From contig DAIOWV010000001.1 in assembly GCA_036758285.1 (NCBI GenBank), forward strand, positions 1-64,000: 64,000 bases of DNA, in the 5' to 3' direction. Below are positions 16,944 through 26,085 of this stretch, piece by piece (within the stretch, counting starts at the first letter, position 1; the number at the start of each line of letters is the position of its first letter). A program made the translations under genes and the position numbers. Source of the stretch: Taishania sp036758285. GTDB taxonomy: Bacteria; Bacteroidota; Bacteroidia; Flavobacteriales_D; Crocinitomicaceae. The notes below the pieces were generated by a model that was not told the origin of the DNA, ran no database searches, and saw only the letters and a program-made list of their open reading frames with translations.

Positions 16944-17571
16944 GTGTCATCTCGTTTGTAGAAAAATCTCTTAATTCTATCAGTTTCTGCTTAATATCCT
17001 CTTCCCACATTTTTTGCTTGATATTATTTTGAGAATGATTTGTTTCTTTATCGTATTTCTTCTGTAAGCTGACAACTAATTTAGTAGATAATTGAAATTC
17101 TTTTTCTATTTTCTTTATGATATCATTGACATTCTTTCCCTTTATTGATGATATTTTTTGAAAAAATAGTCGTTTTGAGTATTCCGCAATATCAAAATGA
17201 AGTTTTTCATGATCCAATAACGATTGAGGAGGTAACGATTTCTTGTAAATATTTTTAGCATAAAGTGATTTCCGAGTATCCATCAACACTTCTAACTTGG
17301 CAACGACTTGATTGTCTTCAATTACATCGCTTTTAAATATAAATTCAACCGTCGTAAGCGCATGAAACCCTCCTGGAACTGTTCCTTTTGAAAATAAATC
17401 CCATGAGAAAGTACTATCTAAATCTTCTGTCCATGGTATTACATTCTTCTGAGAAAAAGAAGGAAACTGACTAAAAAAAAGTAAAACAAAAATTAAAATT
17501 CTCAATGAATCACATTTATTATAAAAATAAAACAAATTAGAATTGTAAATAAACAAATGGTTTTGAATCAC
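16927..17571 (-). CDS. DUF922-like exported protein with HExxH motif
   Basis: 214 residues at most. 'LLDHEKLHFDIAEYSKRLFF' carries an HExxH motif (His 121, Glu 122, His 125), the mark of DUF922, a family of predicted zinc-dependent proteases. The signal peptide 'RILIFVLLFFSQFPSFSQ' starts only at residue 24. The ATG at 17571 would put an odd polar stretch before it and overlaps the MBOAT gene by 35 bases. A TTG at 17503-17505, giving MRILIFVLLFF, is an attractive alternative start, with a 'TAAATGTG' -7-like box just upstream. A third metal ligand is not obvious to me. Activity is unproven. Confidence 0.75.
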   Translation of the reverse strand: MIQNHLFIYNSNLFYFYNKCDSLRILIFVLLFFSQFPSFSQKNVIPWTEDLDSTFSWDLFSKGTVPGGFHALTTVEFIFKSDVIEDNQVVAKLEVLMDTRKSLYAKNIYKKSLPPQSLLDHEKLHFDIAEYSKRLFFQKISSIKGKNVNDIIKKIEKEFQLSTKLVVSLQKKYDKETNHSQNNIKQKMWEEDIKQKLIELRDFSTNEMTLSVVN

Positions 17572-19708
17572 CTGTCATTGCTTGATACATCAAAAAGATC
17601 AAACAACTTACAGCAATCAATTGTACTGGAATTGGAAGTTTAACAAATAAATTTTTACTTCCATCTTTTAATTTAGTTGGTAGCCAATGAATAATAAATC
17701 CAATTAACATAATCCAAAACGCCGATTGATAGGTGTGTAAAACCAAAAATAGCGTATCTAATGAAAAATCAAAATGATACCATATTTGATTTAGCATCTT
17801 TACAGGTTCACCTTCATCTTCAAGTATGAACCAAATACGTGTAAATGTTATAAAATTAAAAGTAAAGAATATCGCCCAAGCCCTTTGATAAACTGCTTTC
17901 ACATTGGTTGACCTATAATTCATAATAAATGTAAGAACAACTAGCACAATAAATACTTGAATAAAAATCCAAAAATCCATTGAATTTACATCAAACTTTA
18001 TTCCATTACTTGCATCATTGAAAAACAAACCATAACACAATACAAAAACACTCATCATTTTTAATAAATGAATCCAAGCCCATTTTTTAGATTCGTGAAT
18101 TTCAATCTTTTTCCAATAATTAAAAACAACCAATGCAACACCATTCATTGCTCCCCAAATCACAAAGTTTTCACTTGCTCCGTGCCACAATCCACCAACT
18201 ACAAGAGTAATTAATAAGTTTAAATCTCGATATACATTACTTCTAGCTGAAGGAACAAAACGAACTACAATAATGTATATCAACATCAATCCCCCATACA
18301 CATAAAATAATTCGTACCATTGGGTAATAAACACTAGGAAAATTAAGATCAAAAACGTTGCAATAAAAGTACCTAGGCCACCACTTCTATTTCCTCCCAG
18401 CGGAATATAAAGGTAATCTCTTAACCACGCTCCAAGTGATTTATGCCAACGCCTCCAGAAATCGGCAACATTAATTGCTTTGTATGGAGAATTAAAATTT
18501 TCAAGCAAACGGAACCCCATTAATAAAGACAAACCTATCGCAATATCAGTATATCCAGAGAAATCACCGTAAATCTGAAGAGAATAACCCCACATTGCCA
18601 TGACACTTACAAAACCAGGATATGCTTCAGGTGCGGAAGTTATTTTATCGATAAAATGTATAGCAATATAATCTGCCATTACTACTTTTTTCAATAATCC
18701 AGAAACAATCATTATTACTGCAAGGCTATATTCTCGTTTCGTTAACTCAAATGGCTTGTAAATTTGAGGAATAAAATCTCTTGCTCGAATAATTGGCCCC
18801 ATAACAAGAGCAGGAAAAAAAGAAACAAAAAATGCAAAATCAAACAAGTTTTTAACTGGTTCAATTTCTTTTCGATAAATATCTACAATATAACTTATTG
18901 TCTTGAATGTAAAGAAAGAAACACCTATTGGGACAAGGATATTTGTACTAAATCGCGATTCTCCAATCAACCAATTTCCAAATTCAGCAAAAATGTTTTT
19001 CGGTATAAAATTAGACCCAAACATTGTATTAAATGAATCCGCAAAGAAATAGGCATATTTGAAGAAACCTAAAATCAACAGGTTAATAATAACTGAAAAA
19101 GCTACAATCCATTTTTTACTTTTTTCTCCTTTTGCATTAAAAACCCATTTACCTAAAAAATAATTCAAAACAACAGAAGCAAATAATAGAATGACAAACT
19201 TCTCTGATGCTTTAAAATAAAAGAAAAAACTAATGATTGATAAGAAAATTGTTCTGATTAACAATTGCTTCTTAAAAAATGACAATATGAAAAGAGATGC
19301 GATAATCAACAACCAAACATCGAATGGTTGAACATTGAAATAAAGCTTAAAGTAAGTCACTTTAAACCAAAAGTAATAAGCAATAATTGCGTTTATTAAT
19401 AACAAAATAAAAATCCAACCTAACTTTTTTTGAGCTTTCAGAATAGCATGAAGAAAAGAATAGTTCAGAATACATAATGCTCCAAATACGATCAAATCAC
19501 CATTTTGAAAAACCCAACTGGTAATCAAAACAACAATTGACAATGAGAATACCCTCACTAGGCGATTAGATTCTAATAAAACATAGGCAAATAAAAATGC
19601 AAAAAAGAAAATCCAAAATTCTGCTCCTGTAAATAAAAATGCAGTTTCTGGATTAAATTGAAATGAAAACACTTCAATAACACGACTAAAGTCTATATTT
19701 TTAAACAT
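17537..19708 (-). CDS. Large MBOAT-family membrane O-acyltransferase (AlgI-like)
   Basis: 723 residues with many membrane segments. The first 200 residues add extra helices not seen in the usual AlgI of about 470-520 residues. The MBOAT core runs from about 250 to 600 and has 'SYIVDIYRKEIEPVKNLFDF', 'MGPIIRARDFIPQ', 'GDFSGYTDIAIG', 'FWRRWHKSLGAWLRDYLYIPLGG' (His 422) and 'GGLWHGASENFVIWGAMNG' with the conserved catalytic His 509. Enzymes of this kind transfer acetyl groups across the inner membrane onto polysaccharides. They usually work with a periplasmic AlgJ/AlgX or SGNH partner, but none is next to this gene. The downstream DUF922 gene overlaps its 3' end. Confidence 0.9.
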   Translation of the reverse strand: MFKNIDFSRVIEVFSFQFNPETAFLFTGAEFWIFFFAFLFAYVLLESNRLVRVFSLSIVVLITSWVFQNGDLIVFGALCILNYSFLHAILKAQKKLGWIFILLLINAIIAYYFWFKVTYFKLYFNVQPFDVWLLIIASLFILSFFKKQLLIRTIFLSIISFFFYFKASEKFVILLFASVVLNYFLGKWVFNAKGEKSKKWIVAFSVIINLLILGFFKYAYFFADSFNTMFGSNFIPKNIFAEFGNWLIGESRFSTNILVPIGVSFFTFKTISYIVDIYRKEIEPVKNLFDFAFFVSFFPALVMGPIIRARDFIPQIYKPFELTKREYSLAVIMIVSGLLKKVVMADYIAIHFIDKITSAPEAYPGFVSVMAMWGYSLQIYGDFSGYTDIAIGLSLLMGFRLLENFNSPYKAINVADFWRRWHKSLGAWLRDYLYIPLGGNRSGGLGTFIATFLILIFLVFITQWYELFYVYGGLMLIYIIVVRFVPSARSNVYRDLNLLITLVVGGLWHGASENFVIWGAMNGVALVVFNYWKKIEIHESKKWAWIHLLKMMSVFVLCYGLFFNDASNGIKFDVNSMDFWIFIQVFIVLVVLTFIMNYRSTNVKAVYQRAWAIFFTFNFITFTRIWFILEDEGEPVKMLNQIWYHFDFSLDTLFLVLHTYQSAFWIMLIGFIIHWLPTKLKDGSKNLFVKLPIPVQLIAVSCLIFLMYQAMTGDSKPFVYLQF

Positions 19709-20022
19709 ATTTCACAAGCTCTGTTTAATAGGAAAAGTTGCGAAATTAGATTAATAACATGAATTGAAGTATAAAAAAATGAAATTTATTATTTGAAATA
19801 AATATTTCATCAATTTGAAGTAGCTAATTCGAAATGTAAAATTTGAAATTTGAAAGAAAAGTCATCCAAAATCAACCGTTTAAATAAGAATCTTCAAAAA
19901 ATAAATTCGTAGAAATTTGAACTACAAAAACATTTAACCTGCTAAATCATAACAATCTAACAGTCAATACATTTGTATCGTTGTATTTTTTTGAGTATCT
20001 TACGGCTCATTTTAAAAAGCCT
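19709..20022. other. Intergenic region between the MBOAT and nhaA genes
   Basis: 314 bases without a gene, between divergent genes. It is very AT-rich. It holds a 7-bp AT hairpin (TGAAATA at 19794-19800 with TATTTCA at 19803-19809), a tandem ATTTGAA repeat at 19841-19854, and an exact -7 promoter box at 19968-19975 facing nhaA. I see no small ORF or RNA that I can defend. Confidence 0.6.
19968..19975 (+). promoter_or_regulatory. Promoter -7 box (TACATTTG) for nhaA
   Basis: Exact match to TAnnTTTG, 47 bases before the ATG at 20023. A TTG at 19981 lies only 5 bases past the box and cannot have a leader, so it is unlikely to be the start codon. No clear -33 TTTG is visible. Confidence 0.55.
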
Positions 20023-21378
20023 ATGGGAAATATTAAGATTACACCTGTCGACAAATGGATTATTAATCCTGTAAATCGTTTTATAAGTAAAGCCTCAACT
20101 GGAGGAATTGTTTTAATCATTGCTGCAATTATGGCAATTATTATGGCAAATTCTCCTTGGTCTGAATGGTATTATTCGATTTGGAAATACAAAGTTTCAA
20201 TTGGCTTGGGTAGTGATTTAAATTTAAACATGTCATTACACCATTGGATAAATGACGGTTTGATGGCTGTATTCTTTTTTGTCATAGGTCTGGAATTGAA
20301 ACGTGAAATAGTCGCTGGAGAATTATCCAAACCGAAAAATGCAATTTTACCTATAATTGCTGGAATTGGAGGGATGATATTTCCAGCATTATTATATACA
20401 ATGTTCAATCAAGGTACCGACTCAATGAATGGTTGGGGAATTCCAATGGCAACAGATTTAGCTTTTGCCCTAGGTATTCTTTACTTACTTGGTGATCGAA
20501 TACCTGCTTCGCTGAAAATTTTCTTAACTGCTTTTGCAATTGTAGATGACTTAGGTTCAGTTTTAGTCATAGCAGTTTTTTATACAGCAGAAATATCAAT
20601 GCAGCATTTAGGAATTGGATTAGGAGTACTTGGAGTCATGATTTTATCAAATTTTCTAGGTGTAAGAAACACTTTTTACTATGGTGTACTTGGTATTTGT
20701 GGTGTTTGGTTGTTTTTTCTGCTCTCTGGTGTCCACGCTACGATTGCAGCAATTTTAGCGGCATTTGCAATACCTGCGAAAACAAAAATCAATGAAATTC
20801 ATTTTGTAGATAAAATGAAATATTACTTGGATAAATTCAAAAATGCAGACCCAAATCATAAAATTCCTACTCTTACCCCTGACCAATTGCATATTTTGGA
20901 AGAAATGGAATCTTTAAATAAAAATGCAATGTCTCCACTTCAAAAACTAGAACACGACATGCATCCAATTGTTGCATACATCGTAATGCCAATATTTGCT
21001 TTAGCAAACGCAGGTGTAACATTTGGCAACGATTTATGGGCTGATGCAACAAGTAATGTTGCATTGGGTGTAATTTTTGGATTATTAATTGGAAAGTTCA
21101 TCGGAATATTTTGCGTCTCGAGTTTAATTATTCGATTCAAGATTGCCCCAATGCCAAAAGGAGTATCCTACAAACATTTATTTGGGCTAGGTCTTTTATC
21201 TGCAATCGGATTTACTATGTCTTTATTTATTAATGAATTGGCATTCACTCCAATGGGAGAAATTGGTCAAACATACATTTCACAGGCCAAAATGGGAATT
21301 ATTATTGCATCCTTAATTGGTGGATTAAGTGGTTATTTTTTGTTGCGGACATCAAATAGAAATAGTGTCATAGAGTAA
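20023..21378 (+). CDS. nhaA: Na+/H+ antiporter NhaA
   Basis: 451 residues from the ATG at 20023 (MGNIKITPVDKWIINPV). It has about twelve membrane segments and the family signature 'PMATDLAFALGILYLLGDRIP', then 'FAIVDDLGSVLVIAVFY', with the paired Asp residues that bind Na+ and protons. 'VIGLELKREIVAGELS' and 'LSGVHATIAAILAAF' are also typical. A loop of about 60 residues (about 265-325) is longer than in the E. coli protein and is common in Bacteroidota. It exports sodium in exchange for protons at the inner membrane for pH and salt homeostasis. A glycosyltransferase follows 42 bases downstream. Confidence 0.95.
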   Translation: MGNIKITPVDKWIINPVNRFISKASTGGIVLIIAAIMAIIMANSPWSEWYYSIWKYKVSIGLGSDLNLNMSLHHWINDGLMAVFFFVIGLELKREIVAGELSKPKNAILPIIAGIGGMIFPALLYTMFNQGTDSMNGWGIPMATDLAFALGILYLLGDRIPASLKIFLTAFAIVDDLGSVLVIAVFYTAEISMQHLGIGLGVLGVMILSNFLGVRNTFYYGVLGICGVWLFFLLSGVHATIAAILAAFAIPAKTKINEIHFVDKMKYYLDKFKNADPNHKIPTLTPDQLHILEEMESLNKNAMSPLQKLEHDMHPIVAYIVMPIFALANAGVTFGNDLWADATSNVALGVIFGLLIGKFIGIFCVSSLIIRFKIAPMPKGVSYKHLFGLGLLSAIGFTMSLFINELAFTPMGEIGQTYISQAKMGIIIASLIGGLSGYFLLRTSNRNSVIE

Positions 21379-21420
21379 TTGAAAATACATTTCTTAAAAT
21401 TTTCTTTTCATCTTTGCTGA

Positions 21421-22650
21421 ATGAAAATTCTGATTATTGGAAAAGTCTGGCCAGAACCAAAATCGTCTGCTGCAGGTAGACGAATGGAACAATTAATTCA
21501 TCTTTTTCAAAACCGTGGAGAGGTTCATTTTGCTTGTGCTAATACTTTCACTGGCAACGAAATTAATTTAGCAGAAATTGATGTCACCATTCAACATATC
21601 CATTTAAACGACGATTCTGTAAATGATTATTTTAAAAAATTAGATCCGGATATTGTAATTTTTGATCGATTTTTAACCGAAGAACAGTATGGTTGGAGAA
21701 TCATTGAAAATTGTCCCAACTCAATTCGAATTTTAAATACCGAAGACCTTCACTTTTTAAGAAAAACACGTCAAAAATTTGTAAAAGAAACAAATCAAAT
21801 TGCAAATGACACGAGCATTCTCGACTTTCACAATGATGAAACAATGAGAGAACTAGCTTCAATTTACAGAAGTGATTTAACAATTATGATTTCTCCTGAA
21901 GAAGTCAAATTATTACAACAAGAAATGCAGGTTCCAAGTGATTTATTAACTTATTTACCTATTTTTTGTGAACCTCAACAATATCAAGAAAAGTCAATTT
22001 CTGATAGAAAAGATTTTTTATTTATCGGAAATATGCTACATGAGCCCAATGTAGATGCTGTAAAGATTTTAGTTGACCAATGCTGGCCACTAATTCAACA
22101 AAAATGTAAAAACGCCAATCTAATCATCGCGGGTGCATATCCAACTCAACAAATTTTACAATTAAATAATCCTCAAAAAAATATAAAAGTTGTCGGTCAT
22201 CACAATGATTTAGAGGAGCTTTACAAAACAATTCGAATCAGTCTTATTCCTCTCAGATTTGGTGCTGGAATTAAAGGAAAAGTATTAGAATCTTTAGAAT
22301 TTGGGGTTCCTTTTGTTTCAACATCAATTGGTACTGAAGGATTATTTTTCAATGAAAATTGGGAAGAATGTGTATCTAATAATTGGGTCGATTTTTCTGA
22401 AAAAGCCATATCGCTATATGACGATAACATGAAATGGCATAAACTTCAAAAATTAGGAGAAGATCACCTTAAAAATTATTTTTTACAGTCAAAATTTGAG
22501 CTCTCTTTTTTATCAGAAATAGATTATTTAAGTACAAATATCCAGTCAATTAGAAAGAAACGATATTTCGCACAGTTAATCCAGCATCACTCATTAATGA
22601 GTACAAAATATCTGTCGAAGTGGATAATGGAAAAAAATAAAAATTTATAA
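21421..22650 (+). CDS. Glycosyltransferase, GT-B fold
   Basis: 409 residues. The N-terminus reads 'KILIIGKVWPEPKSSAAGRR', the glycine-rich acceptor half. The C-terminal half has 'FLFIGNMLHEPNVDAVKILV', 'NLIIAGAYPTQQI', and 'IRISLIPLRFGAGIKGKVLESLEFGVPFVST', the nucleotide-sugar binding E-x7-E region of GT4-like enzymes. Substrates cannot be predicted. The ATG at 21421 is preceded by 'CATCTTTG' (21409-21416), one mismatch from the -7 box, so it may have its own promoter as well as read-through from nhaA. Confidence 0.87.
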   Translation: MKILIIGKVWPEPKSSAAGRRMEQLIHLFQNRGEVHFACANTFTGNEINLAEIDVTIQHIHLNDDSVNDYFKKLDPDIVIFDRFLTEEQYGWRIIENCPNSIRILNTEDLHFLRKTRQKFVKETNQIANDTSILDFHNDETMRELASIYRSDLTIMISPEEVKLLQQEMQVPSDLLTYLPIFCEPQQYQEKSISDRKDFLFIGNMLHEPNVDAVKILVDQCWPLIQQKCKNANLIIAGAYPTQQILQLNNPQKNIKVVGHHNDLEELYKTIRISLIPLRFGAGIKGKVLESLEFGVPFVSTSIGTEGLFFNENWEECVSNNWVDFSEKAISLYDDNMKWHKLQKLGEDHLKNYFLQSKFELSFLSEIDYLSTNIQSIRKKRYFAQLIQHHSLMSTKYLSKWIMEKNKNL

Positions 22651-22723
22651 ATTCCTACTGTATAGTATAAAGTTATAAGTAATAATTCAACCATTGTTTG
22701 ATATTTATAACGCTTTATATCAC

Positions 22724-22748
22724 ATCTTCTAATCTAAAATCTTCTAAT
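22724..22748 (+). repeat. Short direct repeat upstream of leuS
   Basis: ATCTTCTAAT occurs at 22724-22733 and 22739-22748, a 15-base period with 13 of 15 positions matching. It ends 6 bases before the leuS -7 box. Confidence 0.7.
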
Positions 22749-22754
22749 TAAAAC

Positions 22755-22762
22755 TATCTTTG
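22755..22762 (+). promoter_or_regulatory. Promoter -7 box (TATCTTTG) for leuS
   Basis: Exact TAnnTTTG match, 23 bases before the leuS ATG, followed by the usual 'CAAAA'. No clear -33 TTTG. Confidence 0.65.
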
Positions 22763-22785
22763 CAAAAAAAATCAAAATAGTAGTA

Positions 22786-25596
22786 ATGGAATACAATTTT
22801 AATGCAGTAGAGCAAAAGTGGAGAAAGTTTTGGGCTGACAATAAAACATATAAGGTAACAGAAGATTCAAACAAAGAAAAATTCTATGTACTCGATATGT
22901 TTCCTTATCCATCAGGAGCAGGATTGCACGTTGGTCACCCACTTGGTTACATAGCATCAGATGTATTTGCACGTTACAAACGTTTGAAAGGATTGAATGT
23001 TTTGCATCCAATGGGATATGATTCATTTGGTTTACCAGCTGAACAGTATGCGATTCAAACAGGGCAACATCCTGAAACAACAACAAAAGATAACATTGCA
23101 CGCTACCGCGAACAATTAGATAAAATTGGATTCTCATTTGATTGGGATCGAGAAGTACGTACGTCTTCTCCAGAATATTACAAATGGACTCAGTGGATTT
23201 TCAATCAACTTTTTGCGAGCTGGTACAACAATACCAGTGACAAAGCAGAGTCAATTTCTTCATTGATTTCAATTTTTGAGAAAGAAGGAAATGGATCTGT
23301 AAATGCTGTTACTGACGAAGAAGAAATTTTTTCCGCAGCAGATTGGAATGCTTTTTCTGAAGTGAAAAAAGAAGAAATATTACAAAACTATCGTTTGACT
23401 TACCTTGCTGATTCTTGGGTAAACTGGTGTCCAGCTTTGGGAACGGTTTTGGCAAATGATGAAATTGTAAATGGAGTTTCTGAACGTGGAGGTCATCCTG
23501 TTGAGCAAAAATTAATGCGTCAATGGTCGATGCGAATCAAAGCGTATGCTGAACGTTTGTTAACTGGATTGGACGGATTGGACTGGACGGATTCTATCAA
23601 AGACATGCAACGCAATTGGATTGGAAAATCAGTCGGCTGTAGCCTCCAATTTAATGTTGCAAATTGCAAATTGCAAGTTGAAGTTTTCACCACTCGTCCT
23701 GATACGGTTTTTGGTGTTTCATTCTTGGTATTGGCACCAGAACATCCATTTGTTGATGAGATTACAACTCCTGAATATGCGGATGCCGTTGCGGAATACA
23801 AACGTGTTGCTTCTTTGAAATCGGAGCGTGACCGTCAATCGGATGTAAAAAATATTACAGGACAAAAAACAGGAGCAAAAGCCATTCATCCATTTACAGG
23901 TGAAGAAGTAGATATCTGGATTGCTGATTATGTGTTAGCAACATACGGAACTGGCGCTGTTATGGCTGTTCCTTGTGGTGACCAACGCGATTGGGATTTT
24001 GCAACGCACTTTAAATTAGAAATTAAAAACATTTTTCAAGACAAAGACATTTCTGAAGCCGCTTACACCGAAAAAGATACGGTAATTGCAAACAGTGATT
24101 TCTTGAATGGCTTAGAAGCGAAAGTAGCGATGGAAAAAGCCATTGCTGCAATTGAACAAAAAGGAATTGGAAAAGGGAAAACAAATTACCGTTTGCGTGA
24201 TGCCGTTTTCTCGCGTCAGCGTTATTGGGGAGAACCATTTCCTGTTTATTTCCAAAATGGTATTCCAAAAACAATTGCCACAGAACATTTGCCTGTTATT
24301 TTACCAGAAGTGGAAAAATACTTACCAACAGAAGACGGACAGCCACCATTGGGGAATGCTACTGTTTGGGCTTGGGATACAGTGAACAATAAAGTAGTTG
24401 AAAACGAAAAAATTGACGAAAAAACTATTTTTCCTTTGGAATTGAACACCATGCCAGGATGGGCTGGAAGTTCATGGTATTTCTTACGATACACAGACCC
24501 AACAAATGAGACAGCATTTGCTTCAAAAGAAGCTGTAGACTATTGGAAAAACGTGGATTTGTACATGGGAGGGGCTGAACATGCTACAGGGCACTTGCTA
24601 TATTCTCGTTTCTGGACAAAATTCTTGTTTGATGCAGGATTCATTCCTTTTGAAGAACCGTTCCAAAAGATGATTAATCAAGGGATGATTTTGGGAAGAA
24701 GTAGTTTTGTTTATCGAAACAACGAAGGAAAATTGATTTCAAAATCAAAATTGCAAGGAAATGAAAATCCAATTCACGTAGACATTTCTCTTGTTGACAA
24801 TGATAAATTAGACATTGAAGGATTCAAAAAGTGGCGTTCAGATTATGCGAATGCTGAATTCATTTTGGAAGAAGATGGAACATACATCTGCGGTTCAGAA
24901 GTTGAAAAAATGTCTAAATCCAAATACAACGTACAAACTCCAGATGAGTTAGTAGAAAAATTTGGTGCAGACACGCTACGTTGTTATGAAATGTTCTTGG
25001 GGCCAATCGAGCAAGCAAAACCATGGGATACAAAAGGAATTAATGGCGTTTCGAACTTCTTACGTAAATTATGGCGTTTGTTCAATATCGATGAAAATGG
25101 TGTTGCACGATTGTCAACTGACGAGCCAACAAAAGAAAATTTGAAGACTTTACACAAAACAATCAAAAAAGTAACCGATGATTTAGAGCGTTTTTCGTTC
25201 AATACATGTGTTTCCAACTTTATGATTTGTGTCAACGAATTGAGCGAGCAAAAGTGTAATAATAAACACATTTTGGAGCAATTGACAATTATGGTTTCAC
25301 CTTATGCACCTCATATTTCGGAAGAATTATGGCAATTATTGGGCAATAAAGCTGGAACAGTTACTATAGCACCATTCCCATTATTTGACAATTCTCACTT
25401 AGTAGAAAGCACAACTGAATATCCTGTTTCTTTCAACGGAAAAATGCGTTTCAAATTTCCATTGGCGGCAACACTTTCACCAAAAGAAGTGGAAGAAGCG
25501 GTACTATCTTCAGATGAAGCAGCAAAATACTTGGAAGGAAAAGCACCTAAAAAAGTAATTGTTGTTCCAGGTAAAATTGTGAACATTGTTTTGTAG
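22786..25596 (+). CDS. leuS: Leucyl-tRNA synthetase
   Basis: 936 residues, longer than the roughly 860 of E. coli but usual for Bacteroidota. It shows the class I HIGH motif as 'GLHVGHPLGYIASD' (His 48), 'SFGLPAEQYAIQTG', the CP1 editing domain with 'VFTTRPDTVFGVSFLVLAPEH' and 'GTGAVMAVPCGDQRDWDFA', 'RQRYWGEPFPVY', 'MPGWAGSSWYFLRYTDP', and KMSKS as 'VEKMSKSKYNVQTP'. The C-terminal anticodon-binding helix bundle ends with 'IVVPGKIVNIVL'. It charges tRNA-Leu in the cytoplasm. Just before the editing motif the DNA holds three tandem TTGCAAA-type heptamers (23657-23677). Confidence 0.97.
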   Translation: MEYNFNAVEQKWRKFWADNKTYKVTEDSNKEKFYVLDMFPYPSGAGLHVGHPLGYIASDVFARYKRLKGLNVLHPMGYDSFGLPAEQYAIQTGQHPETTTKDNIARYREQLDKIGFSFDWDREVRTSSPEYYKWTQWIFNQLFASWYNNTSDKAESISSLISIFEKEGNGSVNAVTDEEEIFSAADWNAFSEVKKEEILQNYRLTYLADSWVNWCPALGTVLANDEIVNGVSERGGHPVEQKLMRQWSMRIKAYAERLLTGLDGLDWTDSIKDMQRNWIGKSVGCSLQFNVANCKLQVEVFTTRPDTVFGVSFLVLAPEHPFVDEITTPEYADAVAEYKRVASLKSERDRQSDVKNITGQKTGAKAIHPFTGEEVDIWIADYVLATYGTGAVMAVPCGDQRDWDFATHFKLEIKNIFQDKDISEAAYTEKDTVIANSDFLNGLEAKVAMEKAIAAIEQKGIGKGKTNYRLRDAVFSRQRYWGEPFPVYFQNGIPKTIATEHLPVILPEVEKYLPTEDGQPPLGNATVWAWDTVNNKVVENEKIDEKTIFPLELNTMPGWAGSSWYFLRYTDPTNETAFASKEAVDYWKNVDLYMGGAEHATGHLLYSRFWTKFLFDAGFIPFEEPFQKMINQGMILGRSSFVYRNNEGKLISKSKLQGNENPIHVDISLVDNDKLDIEGFKKWRSDYANAEFILEEDGTYICGSEVEKMSKSKYNVQTPDELVEKFGADTLRCYEMFLGPIEQAKPWDTKGINGVSNFLRKLWRLFNIDENGVARLSTDEPTKENLKTLHKTIKKVTDDLERFSFNTCVSNFMICVNELSEQKCNNKHILEQLTIMVSPYAPHISEELWQLLGNKAGTVTIAPFPLFDNSHLVESTTEYPVSFNGKMRFKFPLAATLSPKEVEEAVLSSDEAAKYLEGKAPKKVIVVPGKIVNIVL
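23657..23677 (+). repeat. Heptamer tandem repeat inside leuS
   Basis: TTGCAAA, TTGCAAA, TTGCAAG in direct tandem. Three units keep the frame (21 bases); loss or gain of one unit would shift it. It codes for part of 'NVANCKLQV' at the edge of the editing domain. Confidence 0.75.
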
Positions 25597-25686
25597 TCAA
25601 ACGTAAAAATTTAATTGTTCGTTTCATTTTAAGACTAAAAATGTTTTTTTCTAGTAATTTAGAATGTTTCTTCATTTCAAGTTCTG

Positions 25687-25694
25687 TATATTTG
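25687..25694 (+). promoter_or_regulatory. Promoter -7 box (TATATTTG) for the ferredoxin
   Basis: Exact TAnnTTTG match, 22 bases before the ATG at 25717, with 'AGGAAA' directly before the ATG. Confidence 0.65.
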
Positions 25695-25716
25695 CATAAA
25701 ATTTAAGTGTAGGAAA

Positions 25717-26064
25717 ATGTCAATAATGATTACCGATGAATGTATCAATTGTGGTGCATGCGAACCGGAATGTCCAAATAATGCAATATATGAAGGTGGT
25801 GCTGAATGGCGTTACTCTGACGGAACTTCTCTTACAGGTTTGATTACAACATTGGATGGAAGTGAAGTAATGGCAGATGATGAATTCGAACCGAAAGACA
25901 TGGATGTATATTATATCGTTACTGACAAATGTACTGAATGTGTAGGTTTTCATGATGAACCACAATGTGCTGCGGTTTGCCCAGTAGATTGTTGTGTTGA
26001 TGACCCGGATTATAGAGAATCAGACGATGAACTGATTGCAAAAAAAGACTTTATGCACCTTTAA
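25717..26064 (+). CDS. 4Fe-4S ferredoxin, dicluster
   Basis: 115 residues. The N-terminal cluster motif is 'CINCGACEPECPNNAI' (CxxCxxCxxxCP) and the second is 'CTECVGFHDEPQCAAVCPVDCC' (CxxC-x8-CxxxCP), the layout of YfhL-like bacterial ferredoxins. The insert of about 45 residues between them ('YEGGAEWRYSDGTSL') is typical of the Bacteroidota version. It carries electrons in the cytoplasm; the partner is not known. The gene is monocistronic: it has its own -7 box and a strong terminator whose loop contains the stop codon. Confidence 0.92.
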   Translation: MSIMITDECINCGACEPECPNNAIYEGGAEWRYSDGTSLTGLITTLDGSEVMADDEFEPKDMDVYYIVTDKCTECVGFHDEPQCAAVCPVDCCVDDPDYRESDDELIAKKDFMHL

Positions 26065-26085
26065 TTAGAAGGTGCATTTTTTTTT
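26053..26085 (+). terminator. Strong rho-independent terminator of the ferredoxin gene
   Basis: ATGCACCTT (26053-26061) pairs with AAGGTGCAT (26069-26077) over a 7-base loop, followed by nine T's (26077-26085). The last codons form the left arm and the TAA stop lies in the loop. Confidence 0.92.

Noticed and set aside
19794..19809. AT hairpin upstream of nhaA as a terminator or riboswitch
   Set aside because: Only 7 bp, all but one A-T pairs on each side, no T run; sodium riboswitch features are not visible.
22799..25596. Several long frames on the opposite strand of leuS
   Set aside because: They are shadows of the conserved synthetase frame and show no start signals or protein features.
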